Positions 47,461 through 59,413 are shown, numbered from the stretch's first letter. The stretch is 64,000 nt of DNA from Lonicera japonica (GCA_021464415.1 CM038469.1:25413736-25477735); one strand, 5' to 3'. Notes: generated by a model not told the origin, from the letters alone. Translations and numbers: made by a program.

Positions 47461-48846
47461 GATCTCGACATTCATGATAGTTTCGTCTGGGAATTCGGCT
47501 TCTTGTAACATGTCCCCCAATATCGGATTGTGGGCTAGGTAGTCAGCTATGATCTTGCCTTTGACTGCCTTCTGGGTCATGTAGGTGATGTCGAATTTGG
47601 AGAGTAAGAATAACCATTTTTCCATACGGTTTGAGAGAGCCAGTTTTTTGAAGAGGTACTTCAACGGATCAATTCGTGATGCCAGGATGACCGGAAAAGC
47701 CAGCATGTAATGCCGTAATTTCTGTGTTACCCAGACGAGAGTGGTGCATGATTTTTCCAATGGCGTATAGTTTATCTCAAATGGGGACAATTTCTTGCTG
47801 ATATAGTAGATGGCCTGCTCTTTCCCTGTATCGGTTAGATGTTGGGCCAACATGGCCCCTGCAGTCGAATCGATGACGGTCAGGTATAGAATTAGTGGCA
47901 GTCCGGTCTGTGGTGGGGCTAATACTGGGGGTTTGGAGAGGTAGTCTTTTATTCTATCAAAATCTTCCTGGCACTGATCGTCCCATTCTCCTGGTGAAGA
48001 CTTCCTCAGGAGTTTGAAGATGGGTTCACAGGTCTGGGTAAGCTGAGAGATGAACCTGCTGATGTACTGTAAATTACCCAAAAATCCCCGGACTTCTTTC
48101 TCGGTACGAGACTCGGGCATGTCTCGGATAGCTCGAACCTTGGCAGGGTCTACCTCGATTCCCTTTTTACTGACGACATAGCCCAGGAGTTTTCCTTTGG
48201 TTACCCCGAACACATATTTTTGCGGATTGAGTCTCATCTGGTACTGGCGGAGGCGGTTAAAAAAGGCTCGTAAGGCTGGTACATGGCCTTCCCTCTCCTT
48301 CGACTTGATTATCATGTCGTCCACATATACTTATACTTCTTTGTGAATCATGTCGTGGAAGATAGCTGTGGCTGCCCTCTGATATGTTGCCCCGGCATTC
48401 TTCAGCCCGAATGGCATAACAGTGTAACAATATATTCCTCATGGCGTGATAAATGCTGTTTTCTCCTGGTAATCCGAGTGCATCTTGATCTGATTATACC
48501 CGGTGAAACCATCTACGAACGATTTCAGGGCATGATTGGCGGTATTATCCACTATCAAATCAATGTTGGGCAATGAGAAATCATCTTTTGGGCAAGCTTT
48601 ATTGAGATCTCGGTAATCTAGGCACATGCGGATTTTCCCATTTGTTTTTGGGACGGGTACAATGTTGGCTAACCATGAAGGGTACTCGATCACCCGCAAG
48701 AACCCCACACTCAATTGTTTCATCACTTCTTTTTTTACTTTCAGGGACCATTCTGGCGTAAGTTTTCTTAATTTTTGCTTGACGGGCCTAAATTTCGGCT
48801 TGGTGTGTACCTCGTGCATGACTATCTGGATGTTCAAACCTGGCAT
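47449..48846 (-). pseudogene. Reverse transcriptase and RNase H region
   Basis: RT motifs in order: PSWLANIVPVPKTNGKIRMC, LDYRDLNKACPKDDFSLP, FVDGFTGYNQIKMHSDYQEK, then after a TGA at about 48438 CYTVMPFGLKNAGATYQR and, after a TAA, the catalytic VYVDDMIIKS. Connection and RNase H follow (VRGFLGNLQYISRFI, STAGAMLAQHL, YYISKKLSPFEINYTPLEKS). Two in-frame stops within RT make it inactive. Typical of Ty3/gypsy Tat elements. Confidence 0.9.
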
Positions 48847-49293
48847 ATCTGCATAGGACTAGGCAAAGATGTCCACGTACTCATTCAGAGTTTGAGTGAA
48901 TTCTTGTTTTTCTGTCTCACTTAAACTCGCCCCAATACAGACCTCTTTCCTTTCCTCTTTCGTCCCGAGATTAATTATAAGAGTGTCTCCTTCCTCGTTC
49001 TGTATACGCTGCTCGTCTCGTTCAGGGTGTTCGTTTAGTCTTTTCAACTCCATATAAGCAATTACAGAATTAAAATTAACAGGATAACGCAAAACAGAGT
49101 CTTCTTCATTGATAATAGTGCTTATAGGTAAAAGTTTAAAAAGTAAATCTAGGAGTGACTCCTCCCTAGCCTTACCCTCACTCGTATCTCTTACCCTTAC
49201 AATTTCACTCCATCCCCCCTTTTCCTGGTAATCTGGATCAGCGTGTATTAAGTGTACCGGATCGTCCATTGGCTCTTCCTCTCCTAGAGGCAT
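48847..49293 (-). pseudogene. Linker between protease and reverse transcriptase
   Basis: The frame MPLGEEEPMDDPVHLIHADP runs to LSETEKQEFTQTLNEYVDIF, then a TAG where the family has Trp, then SYADMPGL. This is the conserved approach to the RT domain in Tat/Ogre-type Pol. Confidence 0.7.
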
Positions 49294-49367
49294 GACGTCG
49301 AAGAGATCTCCGATCAGTTCTTCCTCTTCATCTTCCTTGTTTTCATTTTCTTCCCTCGGCCCGGTCG

Positions 49368-50625
49368 TTAACTTGGTAAAGAAACTGTGTATAGTGTTCT
49401 CCTTAATATAAAGGTCCTCTTCATATAAAATTTTCCATCCTGGAAGGTTCTCTCCGTCGCTGTTTCTCCAAGGCTCCTAAAAGCCGCAAAAGGGGAAGTC
49501 CTCTCCTTTTTTGACAAAAAATCCATTAAGAGAGCTAAAACTAGGATACTGATGTCCTTGAACCCTTTTCTCTTAGTTGTCTTCTTCGGTGTATTGGTAC
49601 CCCAACCCTTCTCTTTCATGCCTCATCACTGGTTCTAAGGCCTGCAATAATCCTTGCTGTCCCATTCCCAGACTGGCTCCAGGTAAGTATTTCATTATTC
49701 TCAGCATATTTGTGATCTTGGTGCTGAGACCGGGGATATTATCAGGGGAAAGATACTCGATTCTCTGGGTGGTGAGGGCTTGCACTTGAGGCTCGTAAGA
49801 AAAGCCTCCCAACTGTATGCTTTGACTCCCGATGCCCAAGACAGGTAATTCTAAATCTGCCAAGGTCCTTTCAGGATCTCCTTGGATGGTGATTATATTT
49901 CCTTCGAACGGTATCTTGATCTTCTGGTGTAAGGAGGAGGGGAGTGCTCCTATGTCATGTAGCCATGCTCTTCCCATTAGGAGGTTGAAACTGGAGGGGA
50001 TGTCTATGATTTGAAAGTTGGCTGGAAAGTTTCAGGGACCTACCATGAGATCGAGCTTTAGAGAACCCAGAACGGCTCTCCTAGTGTTGTCATAGGCCCT
50101 AACGGTTACTGCTGACGGAGAAAGTTTTGAATCCAAGATACCCAGACACCTGGCGATTTTCAGAGGGCAAACATTTATAGTCGACCCGTTGTCGATGAGG
50201 ACCTGTGACATAATTTTTCCTCTGGTCCGGACAGTAATATGGAGGGCCAGACTGTGTTTCTTCCCCAATGGAGATAAGTCTTCATCTGAAAATGACAGAC
50301 TTCTTTGGACTGTAAGCGACCTAATCATGTTTGGCAGTTGTTCTGGCGTGGAGTCTGGTGATATAACGGTCTCATCTAGGAGTTTGATGAAGGTGGTCCT
50401 GTGAGGTTTGGAGGCAACCAAGAGGCCCCAAATGGTGATGTGTGCCTGGGTTTTCTTCAATTGTTCCAATACTCGATCCCCTCCTATTTCCTTGGGAGGA
50501 GGTGTTTTCTCGGCATCCATTGGTGGTGGCTGATATACCCTTCCTGAACGGGTAATTTGCTGTATCCAAAGGGATGCTGGGTCTGATTCCTCTGAGGATT
50601 TGATGATTCTGGTTCCACCGACCAA
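49368..50625 (-). pseudogene. Protease region of the Tat/Ogre-type element
   Basis: The active-site motif is VLIDNGSTINVCP, with DNGS rather than DTG/DSG, as is common in Tat/Ogre-type proteases. It is preceded by LEQLKKTQAHITIWGLL and LSFSDEDLSPLGKKHSLALH. After a TGA at about 50032 the frame continues with IIDIPSSFNLLMGRAWLHDI, ending at 49573. A low-similarity, stop-rich spacer leads to 49368. Confidence 0.8.
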
Positions 50626-50825
50626 CTGAAAGTTTTGGGGGAGGTCTCTGTCATACAGATTGTCTCATTGGAAAAGCCTCGGGGCCTCCATGGTTGTTTC
50701 TTCTTGTCCTGGGTCCATCATATCCTAGATTTTTTTAGATTGATTTTGATTGTAAGTGGTTGTGAAATTCCTTGATTGGACTTTCCTAAACCCTGTCCGA
50801 GTAGGAAATTCATCTTAGCCATCCA

Positions 50826-52632
50826 TTGGTCAATTATCGGATTGAGACCTGGTGCAACTTGAGCCTTTTTCGGTCATCAGTGGTTAAGGCGTTAATTCCC
50901 GCAGGCGGAGCATGGTTGGGAAGGGGGTTGTTAGTAACATTGGGTTCGCCGGGTGTGGGTATAGTACCAGCCTCGATTATGTCTTGAATACGATGGCGAA
51001 GAGCCAAACAGCGTTCCGTGTCATGGCCCGCGGCCTGATGGTATGCACAATTCTCATTCATTCTCTAGGTGCTGGGAATAGGGTTTGGTGAGGGGCGTGG
51101 GTTGAGTGAAGTGATTAGTCCAGTCTTTGGAGCAGTTCCAGGCTTTTGACCAGGGTAGTGGGAAGGGTGCAGAAGTTCCTCCTTTTCTTGACCTCGGTGC
51201 TCGAAGAGTCTCCTTGTGCGGGCCAGCTCATTGGAAGTGCTTGTTGTGGCTGTTGAAATGGGTTTTGTTGATATGGGTATTAGCTTAGTTGGTTTACGGC
51301 TAGAGTGGCCGTCTTTCTCCCAGTATATGAGGCTTTCTTGGTATCGGTCTCTGCCTTTTTGGCCAACTCTTCTTCTACTTGCGACCCCATGCTTAACAGG
51401 GTTCTGAAGTATGTGAATACATGCTTTCCCATGCAACTCAATACGGCCAGAGTGAAATTCTTCTGTATGATCTCCAGCTGTTCTTCTTTATCGGGCCGTT
51501 TGGACATTTGGGAGGCCATTTCTCTTCAGCGGGTGACAAAGTCGCTGAAGCTTTCCTTCTCGCCCTGCTTGGCCATTTCCAGGTGTTTGCGAGTAATTTC
51601 CAAATCCTCGTTGGACCCGTATTTGGTCATGAACTCCTTGATAATGTCTCCTCAAGTCTTTGTGTGGTGTCTCTCCAGATCGAAAAACCATCTCAGGGCG
51701 GCCCCCGTAAGAGTCATGTGAAAGGCTTGAGCCAACTCCGGCTCTCCACAATCGGACACTTGCATGGATCTGATGTAGGATTGAAGATGGGTTTTAGGGG
51801 GTGTGGTCCCTGTGAACTTGGTGATGGAAGGAAGCTTGAACCCCTGGAGTAATCTTGCTTCTGGGTAGAGGGAGAAGGCATTCATATCTGTAATTTCGTC
51901 TGCTCCTTTTATTAGAGAAATCCCTCTTTGCAGAACCTTCATCTGTTCTTTCAGTTTCTTCATTTTTTCACTCTCTCTTGACACATCGTCGGGCTGTTCC
52001 CGAGCTATAACCGATTCTGCATATACTGCCCGGAGTCGGTTGATGTCTAGGTATTCATTAGCAGGGGCTACCGGAGTCGGGGGTGGAATAGGCCTTGGGG
52101 GAACTTGTGGCCATGGTTGGTACTGAGGCTCAAAGCCTTGTTGGGGTTGGAGCCAAACGATGGGTGGCTCTTGTTGTTGATAAGTGGGGCCTGAATCCGG
52201 GGCCCATTGATTCTGATTATTGGGATCAGTCTGAACGGGACCGGTTATGATGGGGCCCGTTTGGGGTGGATTGGTTCCTTGGACTGGGGGAAGTACTTGT
52301 GATGACTGCCCTTGATTTTGATCTCGATTCGGTGATAGCCATTCAAACCCCGGTGGTGCAGCTCATTCGGCTGACAACTCTTCTACTATGACTCGGGTAC
52401 TCTATTGCTCGGTTGTGAGGCTCGCTAGATTTTTGCTAACAGTCATTAGTAGACGATGCATCTCGGCTAAGGTTGGCTGGATTGTTGATGCCTCGGCTAG
52501 GCTCTGATCCATTTCTTGATTCTCGCGTCCGTCGATCATTACGAATGTGCTTGGTCTCACTAATCTCCCAGTATGATTTCGACCAGCCCAACCTTCCTGA
52601 CTGTCGTTGTTCATGGCTGTAGACGAAACCAC
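50826..52632 (-). pseudogene. Gag of the Tat/Ogre-type element
   Basis: The frame opens near MNNDSQEGWAGRNHTGRL, has a Pro/Gln-rich stretch (about 52380-52080), then the capsid-like block MKVLQRGISLIKGADEI, FKLPSITKFTGTTPPKTHLQ, AQAFHMTLTGAALRWFFDLE and EMAKQGEKESFSDFVTR. It ends with a Cys/His segment (CAYHQAAGHDTERCLALRHR) at 51050-50980, a knuckle-like zinc-binding motif. Stops interrupt it at several places, mostly where the family would have Trp, Gln or Arg codons. Confidence 0.8.
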
Positions 52633-52689
52633 GTGTCGAAGATGAAGGAAGACTATGATGCGACTCGATTTTTGCCAAAAGAAACACTA

Positions 52690-53269
52690 AAAATCGCCGA
52701 GGAAGATACTCGGGTTTTAAAAAGGTGTTGTAAAGTAAGCCGTAAGGTGGTACATCCCCTATGGCTGTTTGACAAGTGTTTTAGCTGACTCAATCTTATA
52801 TGCAGCGCAGGTGTATGAACGGTTAAGGCTTCAGGCTCTCTCCTTTTGGCAAGACCTTGCGATATACCCCAAGGGCGGGTAAGTGCAAGAATCTTTTAAT
52901 ATACTTTTTGGGTACGTGAGTGTTCTCATCACTCGATATACCTCGGAAGGCGTACTTAGCCAAGGAGAGTGGAAGTAAATGCTTTCGGTTTATGTTGGCC
53001 CAAGCAAGCCAACTCCCTACTCACTTATAATACTTCCGAGGGTTTGGGGTAAATTCACACTCGTAGAACCAATGCATGATTTGTGAAAGTGCGTGCAAAG
53101 TTTGAAAGGTTGAGTTTACAAATATCATTATCTTTATTACGGATTTTTGAGAACTTCTATTTTCAGAAAAAAGTTTCTTCTCAATCAATTAACATAAGTA
53201 GGGAAAGCAGTAAAAGCCAAAATTCAACAAATAAACAAAAGTCCACATATAAGAGTCTAGTTTTCTAAT
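52690..53269 (-). other. 5' untranslated leader of the element
   Basis: Between PBS and gag. It contains the segment at 52974-53040 (TTGGCCCAAGCAAGCCAACT) that is also found inside the solo LTR at about 25395-25470. Confidence 0.6.
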
Positions 53270-53288
53270 GTCCCCAGCGGAGTCGCCA
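53270..53288 (-). other. Primer-binding site (tRNA-Arg type)
   Basis: On the minus strand TGGCGACTCCGCTGGGGAC follows the end of the 5' LTR after one base. TGGCGACTCC-type sites complementary to tRNA-Arg are known for Ogre-like elements. Confidence 0.8.
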
Positions 53289-53289
53289 C

Positions 53290-54827
53290 TGTGAGAATCC
53301 GCAAATGGGACCCCCGGGTCTCGATCCTGTTCTTGGGCGTCTGAAATGTCGGAGAGGATTTCGTCGTTCCATTTGCTTCTATCTGGGTTGATAATTCATA
53401 TCAAGTGTCCTTATATTCTATTTCTAGATGCAAAAAGGTTCGTTCAGAGTCGCCAGTATGTTTTACGAGAAAACAGACAAAATAGTTGTGTAAGAGAAAA
53501 GGCTACAGATAAGCCTTTCTTTACACGTTTGTCTACGAAACCAGGATTCTATGGAGTTCGAAAACTATGTTACGGATTGGGAAGGTGTTAAGCACCCATT
53601 TCGCCCTTTCGGTCTCTAGTGGTCTTATATGTTTATTTTATATTGAAAAACTTGGATGCTTTTACTGACAGTCTACTACTTTCCAAGTGAAAACCCTAAT
53701 TTTTGGGGAAAACGGGAAAAGGATAAAAAAAACCTTTGTATTCTGAGATCCAATGTTTTTGTTTTAAAAGATGTAAATACGAGTGATAAAAAGTTCTTTT
53801 ACTTCAAAGAGAGTTTTTCGTATTATTTCTCGGATAATGACGGTTTTTCTTGGGTTTTGAATTATTTTGGAAAAGCTTGGATCTTTGTATCGGGACTAAT
53901 TTAATATGGAATTAGAACTCTTAAGGGGAGTTCTACCAAACATATCACAGTCTATGAAAGAGATATGATATACCGAGTTTTTAATTCCTAAGTAAGTTTT
54001 ACCGGTCCGGGTTTTAAAAACAGAATTTTATCCGGACGATAATATACTTACTCTTCTGGTTTTGCAAATGATTTTATCAGGGTCTTTTGTTTTGAAAACA
54101 GTAGACTATTTGTAACTTGACAATAAGTTTATTCAAATAAAATGTGGACAGAGCAACGGAAGTAAAACGAGTACACAGATATCTAATGTTAAATACTATA
54201 AGAGACTTTCTTTACCTTCCCGACGAGAATAATAATAAGAAAGAAAATATAATACGGCAGAGAGATCTCCGGCTATAATAAGCTTCTCTTTCTTTAGATA
54301 TTTCTGAGAATTCGATTCCAGAGACGGGACACTTCGAGTGTCGAGAATAGATTCGATGTTTCTTCAGAAATAAGACGATAATCGAGAATGCTTGACTAAA
54401 GACTAGAAAATCAAATATCAGCCAATAATTCTTCAATTCCAAGTTGTTGTCTTTGAACCCTTGGGGGTGTTGGCCTATTTATACTGCTCGGGGAGGATTG
54501 TCGCGCGACATTTTCCCAAAAAGGGCAAGTGTCGCGCGACATAGTGTACAATGTCGCACGACAAACGGCTGAAGTGATATTTCTGACAGATTGATGTGTC
54601 AGAGAGTGGATGGTCTGGTGTTAGTGGGGATTGTCGCACGACACAGTGGAGTATGTCGCGCGACATACTTGTTTATCGTGCGACATTCCACTCAAAAATA
54701 TGTTTGTTTTGTCAACAAACCCTTTCGGGGCAGTTTCGGGTGCTCGGGTGGGTCTCGGACTCCAAAAGCAGTACTTATCGAAGGTCGTTTAGGGTTCTTG
54801 CGGGGGTCACGGATCGGGGTGTCTACA
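53290..54827 (-). repeat. 5' LTR of the Tat/Ogre-type element
   Basis: Right copy in window coordinates. Begins TGTGAGAATCC and ends GTGTCTACA on the plus strand; TATA at 54475-54484 on the minus strand. Differs from the 3' LTR mainly by transitions in the blocks compared. Confidence 0.9.
54475..54685 (-). promoter_or_regulatory. LTR promoter with palindrome cluster (5' LTR)
   Basis: Upstream of GTATAAATAG on the minus strand: sites at 54499-54510, 54530-54541, 54552-54563, 54632-54643, 54654-54665 and a degenerate one at 54674-54685. Three are perfect TGTCGCGCGACA. Confidence 0.65.
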
Positions 54828-54832
54828 GTTTC

Positions 54833-56410
54833 ACATTATTTGTAGTGGAACCCATACTCAAACCCGTCTTAAACGTACAAAGTTATAAGTTAAAAGGTAA
54901 ACCCTTAATGAGTTTGGGTGGTTATAAGGTTAATCCATTTAACAGGAAATAATAATGACTTGGGTACAATTTCACCTTTAACGAATTCAATTAAACTATT
55001 AATTAAGAACTCTTTGAACTTCTAATAAAAACTAAATTACTAAATCATGTTAGGGTTATCAAATGCAGGATTTATGAAGATTTAACCTTACAATTTTTTT
55101 ATAATTTTAGGGTCCATTTGATAACAACATGAAAAATAAAAATAAAAACAATTGATTTTTCTGAGAAGTTGGAAAATAAGTTGAGACGTATTGTGAGTTG
55201 TCTTCTTATTTTGTGGCTTTTTTCATAAAGAAATTTTCTTTGGTGGTTGAGAAAGAAAAGTTTTCCACAAAAAATTATGCAAGATGGAAGACATTTACTC
55301 ATAAAATGAGTATAAAATGGAGAGCATTTTATCACATGCCTCAACTTATTTTCTAACTCTTTACCAAATCAAGAGTTTTTATTTTCCTTTTCCATATTGT
55401 TATCAAACGAAGTGTTAGTTCTTCATTCATCTTATTTATATTGAAATTTTTTAAGATTTGTTTTTAAAAAAAGAAAGTTTAAGTTCTTGATGGGTACTAC
55501 CAGTCCTATTGCATCATTTAATAACAAATTAAGTTGTATACGAATTTAAAAAAATATCACGTGACAGCTTATCAGATCATATTTGGGTTAAGGCGAAAAT
55601 GACTTACATTTGTTAAAACTCGGCACAAGATCAATAGATTAGAAAGAACACGATCAAACATAAGCAATTTTTTCTAAAGCCTGCATTATTTCCATATGCA
55701 TAATCTGAACTAGACATACCCAACCACAACCCATCACTGTAATTATCTAATCTTATATGGATATTTACAGAAGAATTGTTATGCTAAGTGTGGGTCAGGT
55801 CAAACAGTTTAAATTTACTCAAAGCATTATAATTATATAATATTTAATGATATTTTTGAAAAAATATTATATTATTATCGAGTCAGATCGAACGAATAAT
55901 TTTTAAGTCTTTGAAATATATTTTAGTAATAACAATTAATTAAAAAATATTATTCAACTAATATTTAATATTTAGTTCTTCTGACCAGAAAAAGAAATGT
56001 AGATATTCTTAATTATAATTAAAAGAAATCTAAATATTCTTAATCATAATTATTCACATTTAATCTTAAAAACTTTTGTGATTACTAGGAGGTAGTTAAT
56101 TAATAAGGAAATAAATTAGTGTTTTACTTTAATTTATTCGAAGATAGGTTTCTTTTTCCTTCCCAAAGAGTGGGGTTCACTAGGAATTTTCTTTCCTGTA
56201 CCATTTCTTCCTTCTAGTTTGATTGTTGTTGAGGAATGCTTTAGAAGTTGATTTTGGTTACTAAAGTAATACTAAGATGACTGATCGATTATATTATAGT
56301 AAGCTCTAGTGCAACAGATGACTATCCTATAAATCACAGTCCACTGTTACTAACTAGAGCCGAAAAAGGACGACTTGAGTCTTACCCAGGATGATTGCCT
56401 CATTATGATC
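54833..56410. other. AT-rich intergenic DNA, no gene recognised
   Basis: The stretch 55590-56130 resembles 33000-34060 on the other side of the retrotransposon (for example TTTCCATATGCATAATCTGA against TTTTCATATGCATAAGCTGA). Otherwise nothing is seen. Confidence 0.4.
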
Positions 56411-56418
56411 CTTCAAAC

Positions 56419-57150
56419 TAGGGCTGGCAATATTTAACACGACACGCTAACTCGACACGAACTCGACACGAAATTAGCGGGTTTGGGTCAAGTATAAATG
56501 GGTTCGGGTCAATTTCGGGTCAGACACGCTTAACCCGCAAACTAAACGGGTCGTGTTCGGGTTAACCCACTAACTCGAAATTGACCCGCAATTAACACGA
56601 TTATTTTTTTTATTTTTTTCAACTATATATATATATATTTTATTTTTCCATCTTACTTGGACAATTATATTCTTATTTTGAGTATTGATAGTAGATGATA
56701 GTTATTATGTATTTTATGATTTATCAAACTAGTATTTTTTTTTATGTTTTTGCTTCGGTGATGGAATGCCACCTATTTTGACTCTACATTATCATTATTA
56801 TATTATTTTGATTAAATATTAAATTTTAGTATTGGGTAATACTTATTATTATTTATTAAAAATTTAAAACTATTATAAAAAAAGTTAATTATTTTCACAT
56901 AAAACTTAATTGTCATTATAATCTTAAAAAATTAATCGTGTCGTGTCGAGTTACAGGTTTAACACGACCTATTTATTAAACGGGTTAATCGGGTTATGTC
57001 GTGTAACCTGTAAAATAAACAGGTCGTGTTCGAGTTAATATAAAAAACACGATTAATTAAACGAGTCGTGTTCGGGTTGACACTAGTACTATAATACTTG
57101 TGTGTTGACACGACCCGAATACGACACGTGAACCCGAATTGCTAGCCCTA
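56419..57150. mobile_element. hAT MITE with 8-bp target duplication
   Basis: A 732-bp insert flanked by CTTCAAAC (56411-56418 and 57151-57158). Termini are TAGGGCTGGCAA and TTGCTAGCCCTA. ACACGAC/GTCGTGT and CGGGTT/AACCCG repeats fill both ends. Same family as 14142-14648. Confidence 0.85.
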
Positions 57151-57279
57151 CTTCAAACGTCTTTCATTATCTTTCAATTCCATGTTATCAATTTAATTAT
57201 TTTATTGAACTCCTTCTGTATTTTTCAAATAGAATAGGACCTAAGAAAGGGGTAAGAAACTCTTCCAGCCAAAGGACCC

Positions 57280-58215
57280 TAATGTCAGCAATGATGACCT
57301 CGCAGGAGCATCAAACCTCAGGATGGCTCCAACCTCGAGCTTATCGCGGCATTGGGGAACAGGATGGAGGGATTATTTGATTAAACTATCGAGGGTTATT
57401 GAAGAATAACCATGGTTCCACCAATAATGCCAGCCCTAGTCGCACCAGACTCATAGGGAAGCCAATGAGGGAGATATGGTGGACGTGGACCCTATTCCAC
57501 AAGGAAAGAGGGCGGTGAAGTTCACTACCTTAAAGAGTTTAATCGTCTGCAAAAACCCAAATTTGATGGGTCGTTTGGACCCTAAGCTGCTAAGGGTTAG
57601 CTTTTCCATATTCATTCCCAGCTCAAGATTCTCAATGCCTTAAAGCATATGTGCGTTGGTTTTGCTTCATTGAACCTTGAGGGTGGTGCGTTGTATTGGT
57701 GGAGTTCCATTAGTGGGCCTAACGAGATCACTAGGTGGTCTACGTTTAATAAGGTTTTCCTTCAAGAAATACATATCTGATGTGTATATATCGTAGAACT
57801 AAAGGGGATGAGTTCTACATACACCCTATAGTAGGGTCACTTGTCGACCGAGGATTATTGGCTCAAATTGAAAAGTTAAGCATTTACGTCGATGGTATCT
57901 CTGACCAACAAAAGTAAAAAAGGTTTTTGAATGGTCTTCGCACTCCTTATCATTGGGCTATGAGATTTACTGAATTTTTGTCATACAAATCTTGCGTTAA
58001 GGCAACCCTTAAGCTTGATAGTCAATATGAGCAAACAGCTCGACTCATGGGCCGCATGGTAAGAAGAAGGGTAACAACAAGAAGGGCCATTGGGATAAGT
58101 GTAAAAAGTGGTGGATGTAGTAAGCGAAATGGTAGCGAGGTTGATCGGGTTACTACACCCAAACTCAATATAAAAATCAGGCAACCCCGGATACACTACA
58201 ATTTTAACATAAATT
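57280..58215 (+). pseudogene. Decayed Ty3/gypsy gag
   Basis: The plus strand encodes FNRLQKPKFDGSFGP, then NLEGGALYWWSSISGPNEIT and RWSTFNKVFLQEIHI, then LNGLRTPYHWAMRFTEFLSY and CVKATLKLDSQYEQTARLMG. The order matches the retrotransposon gag domain (KFDG..., A-x2-WW, W-x2-F...). Stops and frame changes break it. No LTRs or pol were found nearby, so only this fragment survives. Confidence 0.65.
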
Positions 58216-58499
58216 GAGAATGTGTGCTATTTGCAAGATATTTTTACCTATTGGAATATATAGTGCAAGATATTATCACACTTTCTTTCCTCAACTTAGC
58301 TGCAAAAGAGTGTCATAGTTCTTCAGGTAAAGTATGAATGGTTAATGAAACTAGCTATTTTGGAGCACAAATCTAGCTGAACTTTATACTTTTTTTTCCT
58401 CTCTTTTTGAGATAATGCCCAAAACAAGTTTAAACAATATGAAAACTTTTCAAATTTCGAAACAAATTTTAATGTGCAGTGAATTGCAATTGTAGGAGG

Positions 58500-58680
58500 A
58501 TCAAATCACAAAATATAAGAGATTCGGGTCTGCCGTAATGGTTAAGAGCCATCCGATTTTATCATTGCGTCATAATAAAAAAAATCTCAAAATATAAACT
58601 AAAGTTGTTAACGGGAATCAAACCTAGGTCAATTAGTCGAGGTAAGCGAAAGCTGACCCGAACACCCCGTAGGGAACCAA
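58500..58680 (-). repeat. Possible SINE fragment
   Basis: The minus strand contains GGTTTGATTCCCG, similar to a pol III B box, next to TTCGCTTACCTCGACTAATT, a sequence type often seen in plant SINEs. No clear A box or poly(A)/(T) tail was seen, so the call is weak. Confidence 0.25.
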
Positions 58681-59029
58681 AAAAAAGAAAGAAACAAATA
58701 TAAATCAAGTTGCTATATGTCAGCATAACCCCATATTATCTTCTTGGTCATGACAAAGGCAACCTAGCTAGACCAACCTTCTGCAACAAAACCCAAATAA
58801 AGAGGGAGTTTTGTGTTTGATAAAATTTGTATATTTTCCATTTTAGAGGTTTTTTTTTTTTGGTAATTCTCAATCAAACTTAACTACTATTCATGCAAAT
58901 TATGGATTAAAAAATTGCAGAAAATAATAGATGTACTTTGAATATACACAAGCTCAATTGACAAAGTGCTCGCTATATACGAGTCCAAAGCAACTTAGAA
59001 CATATAAAGTTGTCAATTTTTGGGACTTT

Positions 59030-59396
59030 AGAGTACGTTTAATAGAGAAACCAAATGAAAAATTTAGAGTATGTTTAATAGAGAAATCAAATGATATTAA
59101 AAAACAAAAAAAGTTAAAGTATGTTTAATAGAGAAATCAAATGATATTAAAAAACAAAAAAAAAAAGTTAATGTTTAATAGAGAAACCAAATGTTATTTA
59201 CAAAAAAAATTATGAAAAATTTAGAGTATGTTTAATAGAGAAATCAAATGATATTAAAAAAAAAAGGTTGAAGTATGTTTAATAGAGAAAACAAATGTTA
59301 TTTACAAAAAAAATTATGAAAATATTAGAGTATGTTTAATGGAGAAATCAAATGATATTAAAAAACAAAAAAAGTTTGAAGTATGTTAACCAAATT
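59030..59396. repeat. Tandem array of about 55-60 bp units next to the tRNA gene
   Basis: Blocks of GTATGTTTAATAGAGAAATC followed by AAATGATATTAAAAAACAAA recur about seven times with variants (AAACCAAATGTTATTTAC). The array ends about 20 bp from the tRNA 3' end. Confidence 0.75.
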
Positions 59397-59413
59397 TTAT
59401 TTAAAAGTAAATT

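Larger units (their letters stand above)
36299..54827 (-). mobile_element. 18.5-kb Tat/Ogre-type Ty3/gypsy LTR retrotransposon
   Basis: Two LTRs of 1536 and 1538 bp flank a 15.5-kb interior. On the minus strand the order is 5' LTR, PBS, gag, protease, RT/RNase H, second RNase H, integrase, then two genes on the opposite strand, tandem repeats, polypurine tract and 3' LTR. Great length, a dual RNase H, a tRNA-Arg-type PBS and extra genes beyond pol are features of the Tat/Ogre lineage. A likely target duplication is GTATC (36294-36298) and GTTTC (54828-54832), differing by one base. The LTRs differ by several percent in the blocks compared, so the insertion is not recent. Stops in nearly every coding part mean it cannot move by itself. 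Confidence 0.9.

Noticed and set aside
51305..51852. Plus-strand frames of 138 and 143 codons opposite gag
   Set aside because: Antisense shadows of the gag frame with no family similarity.
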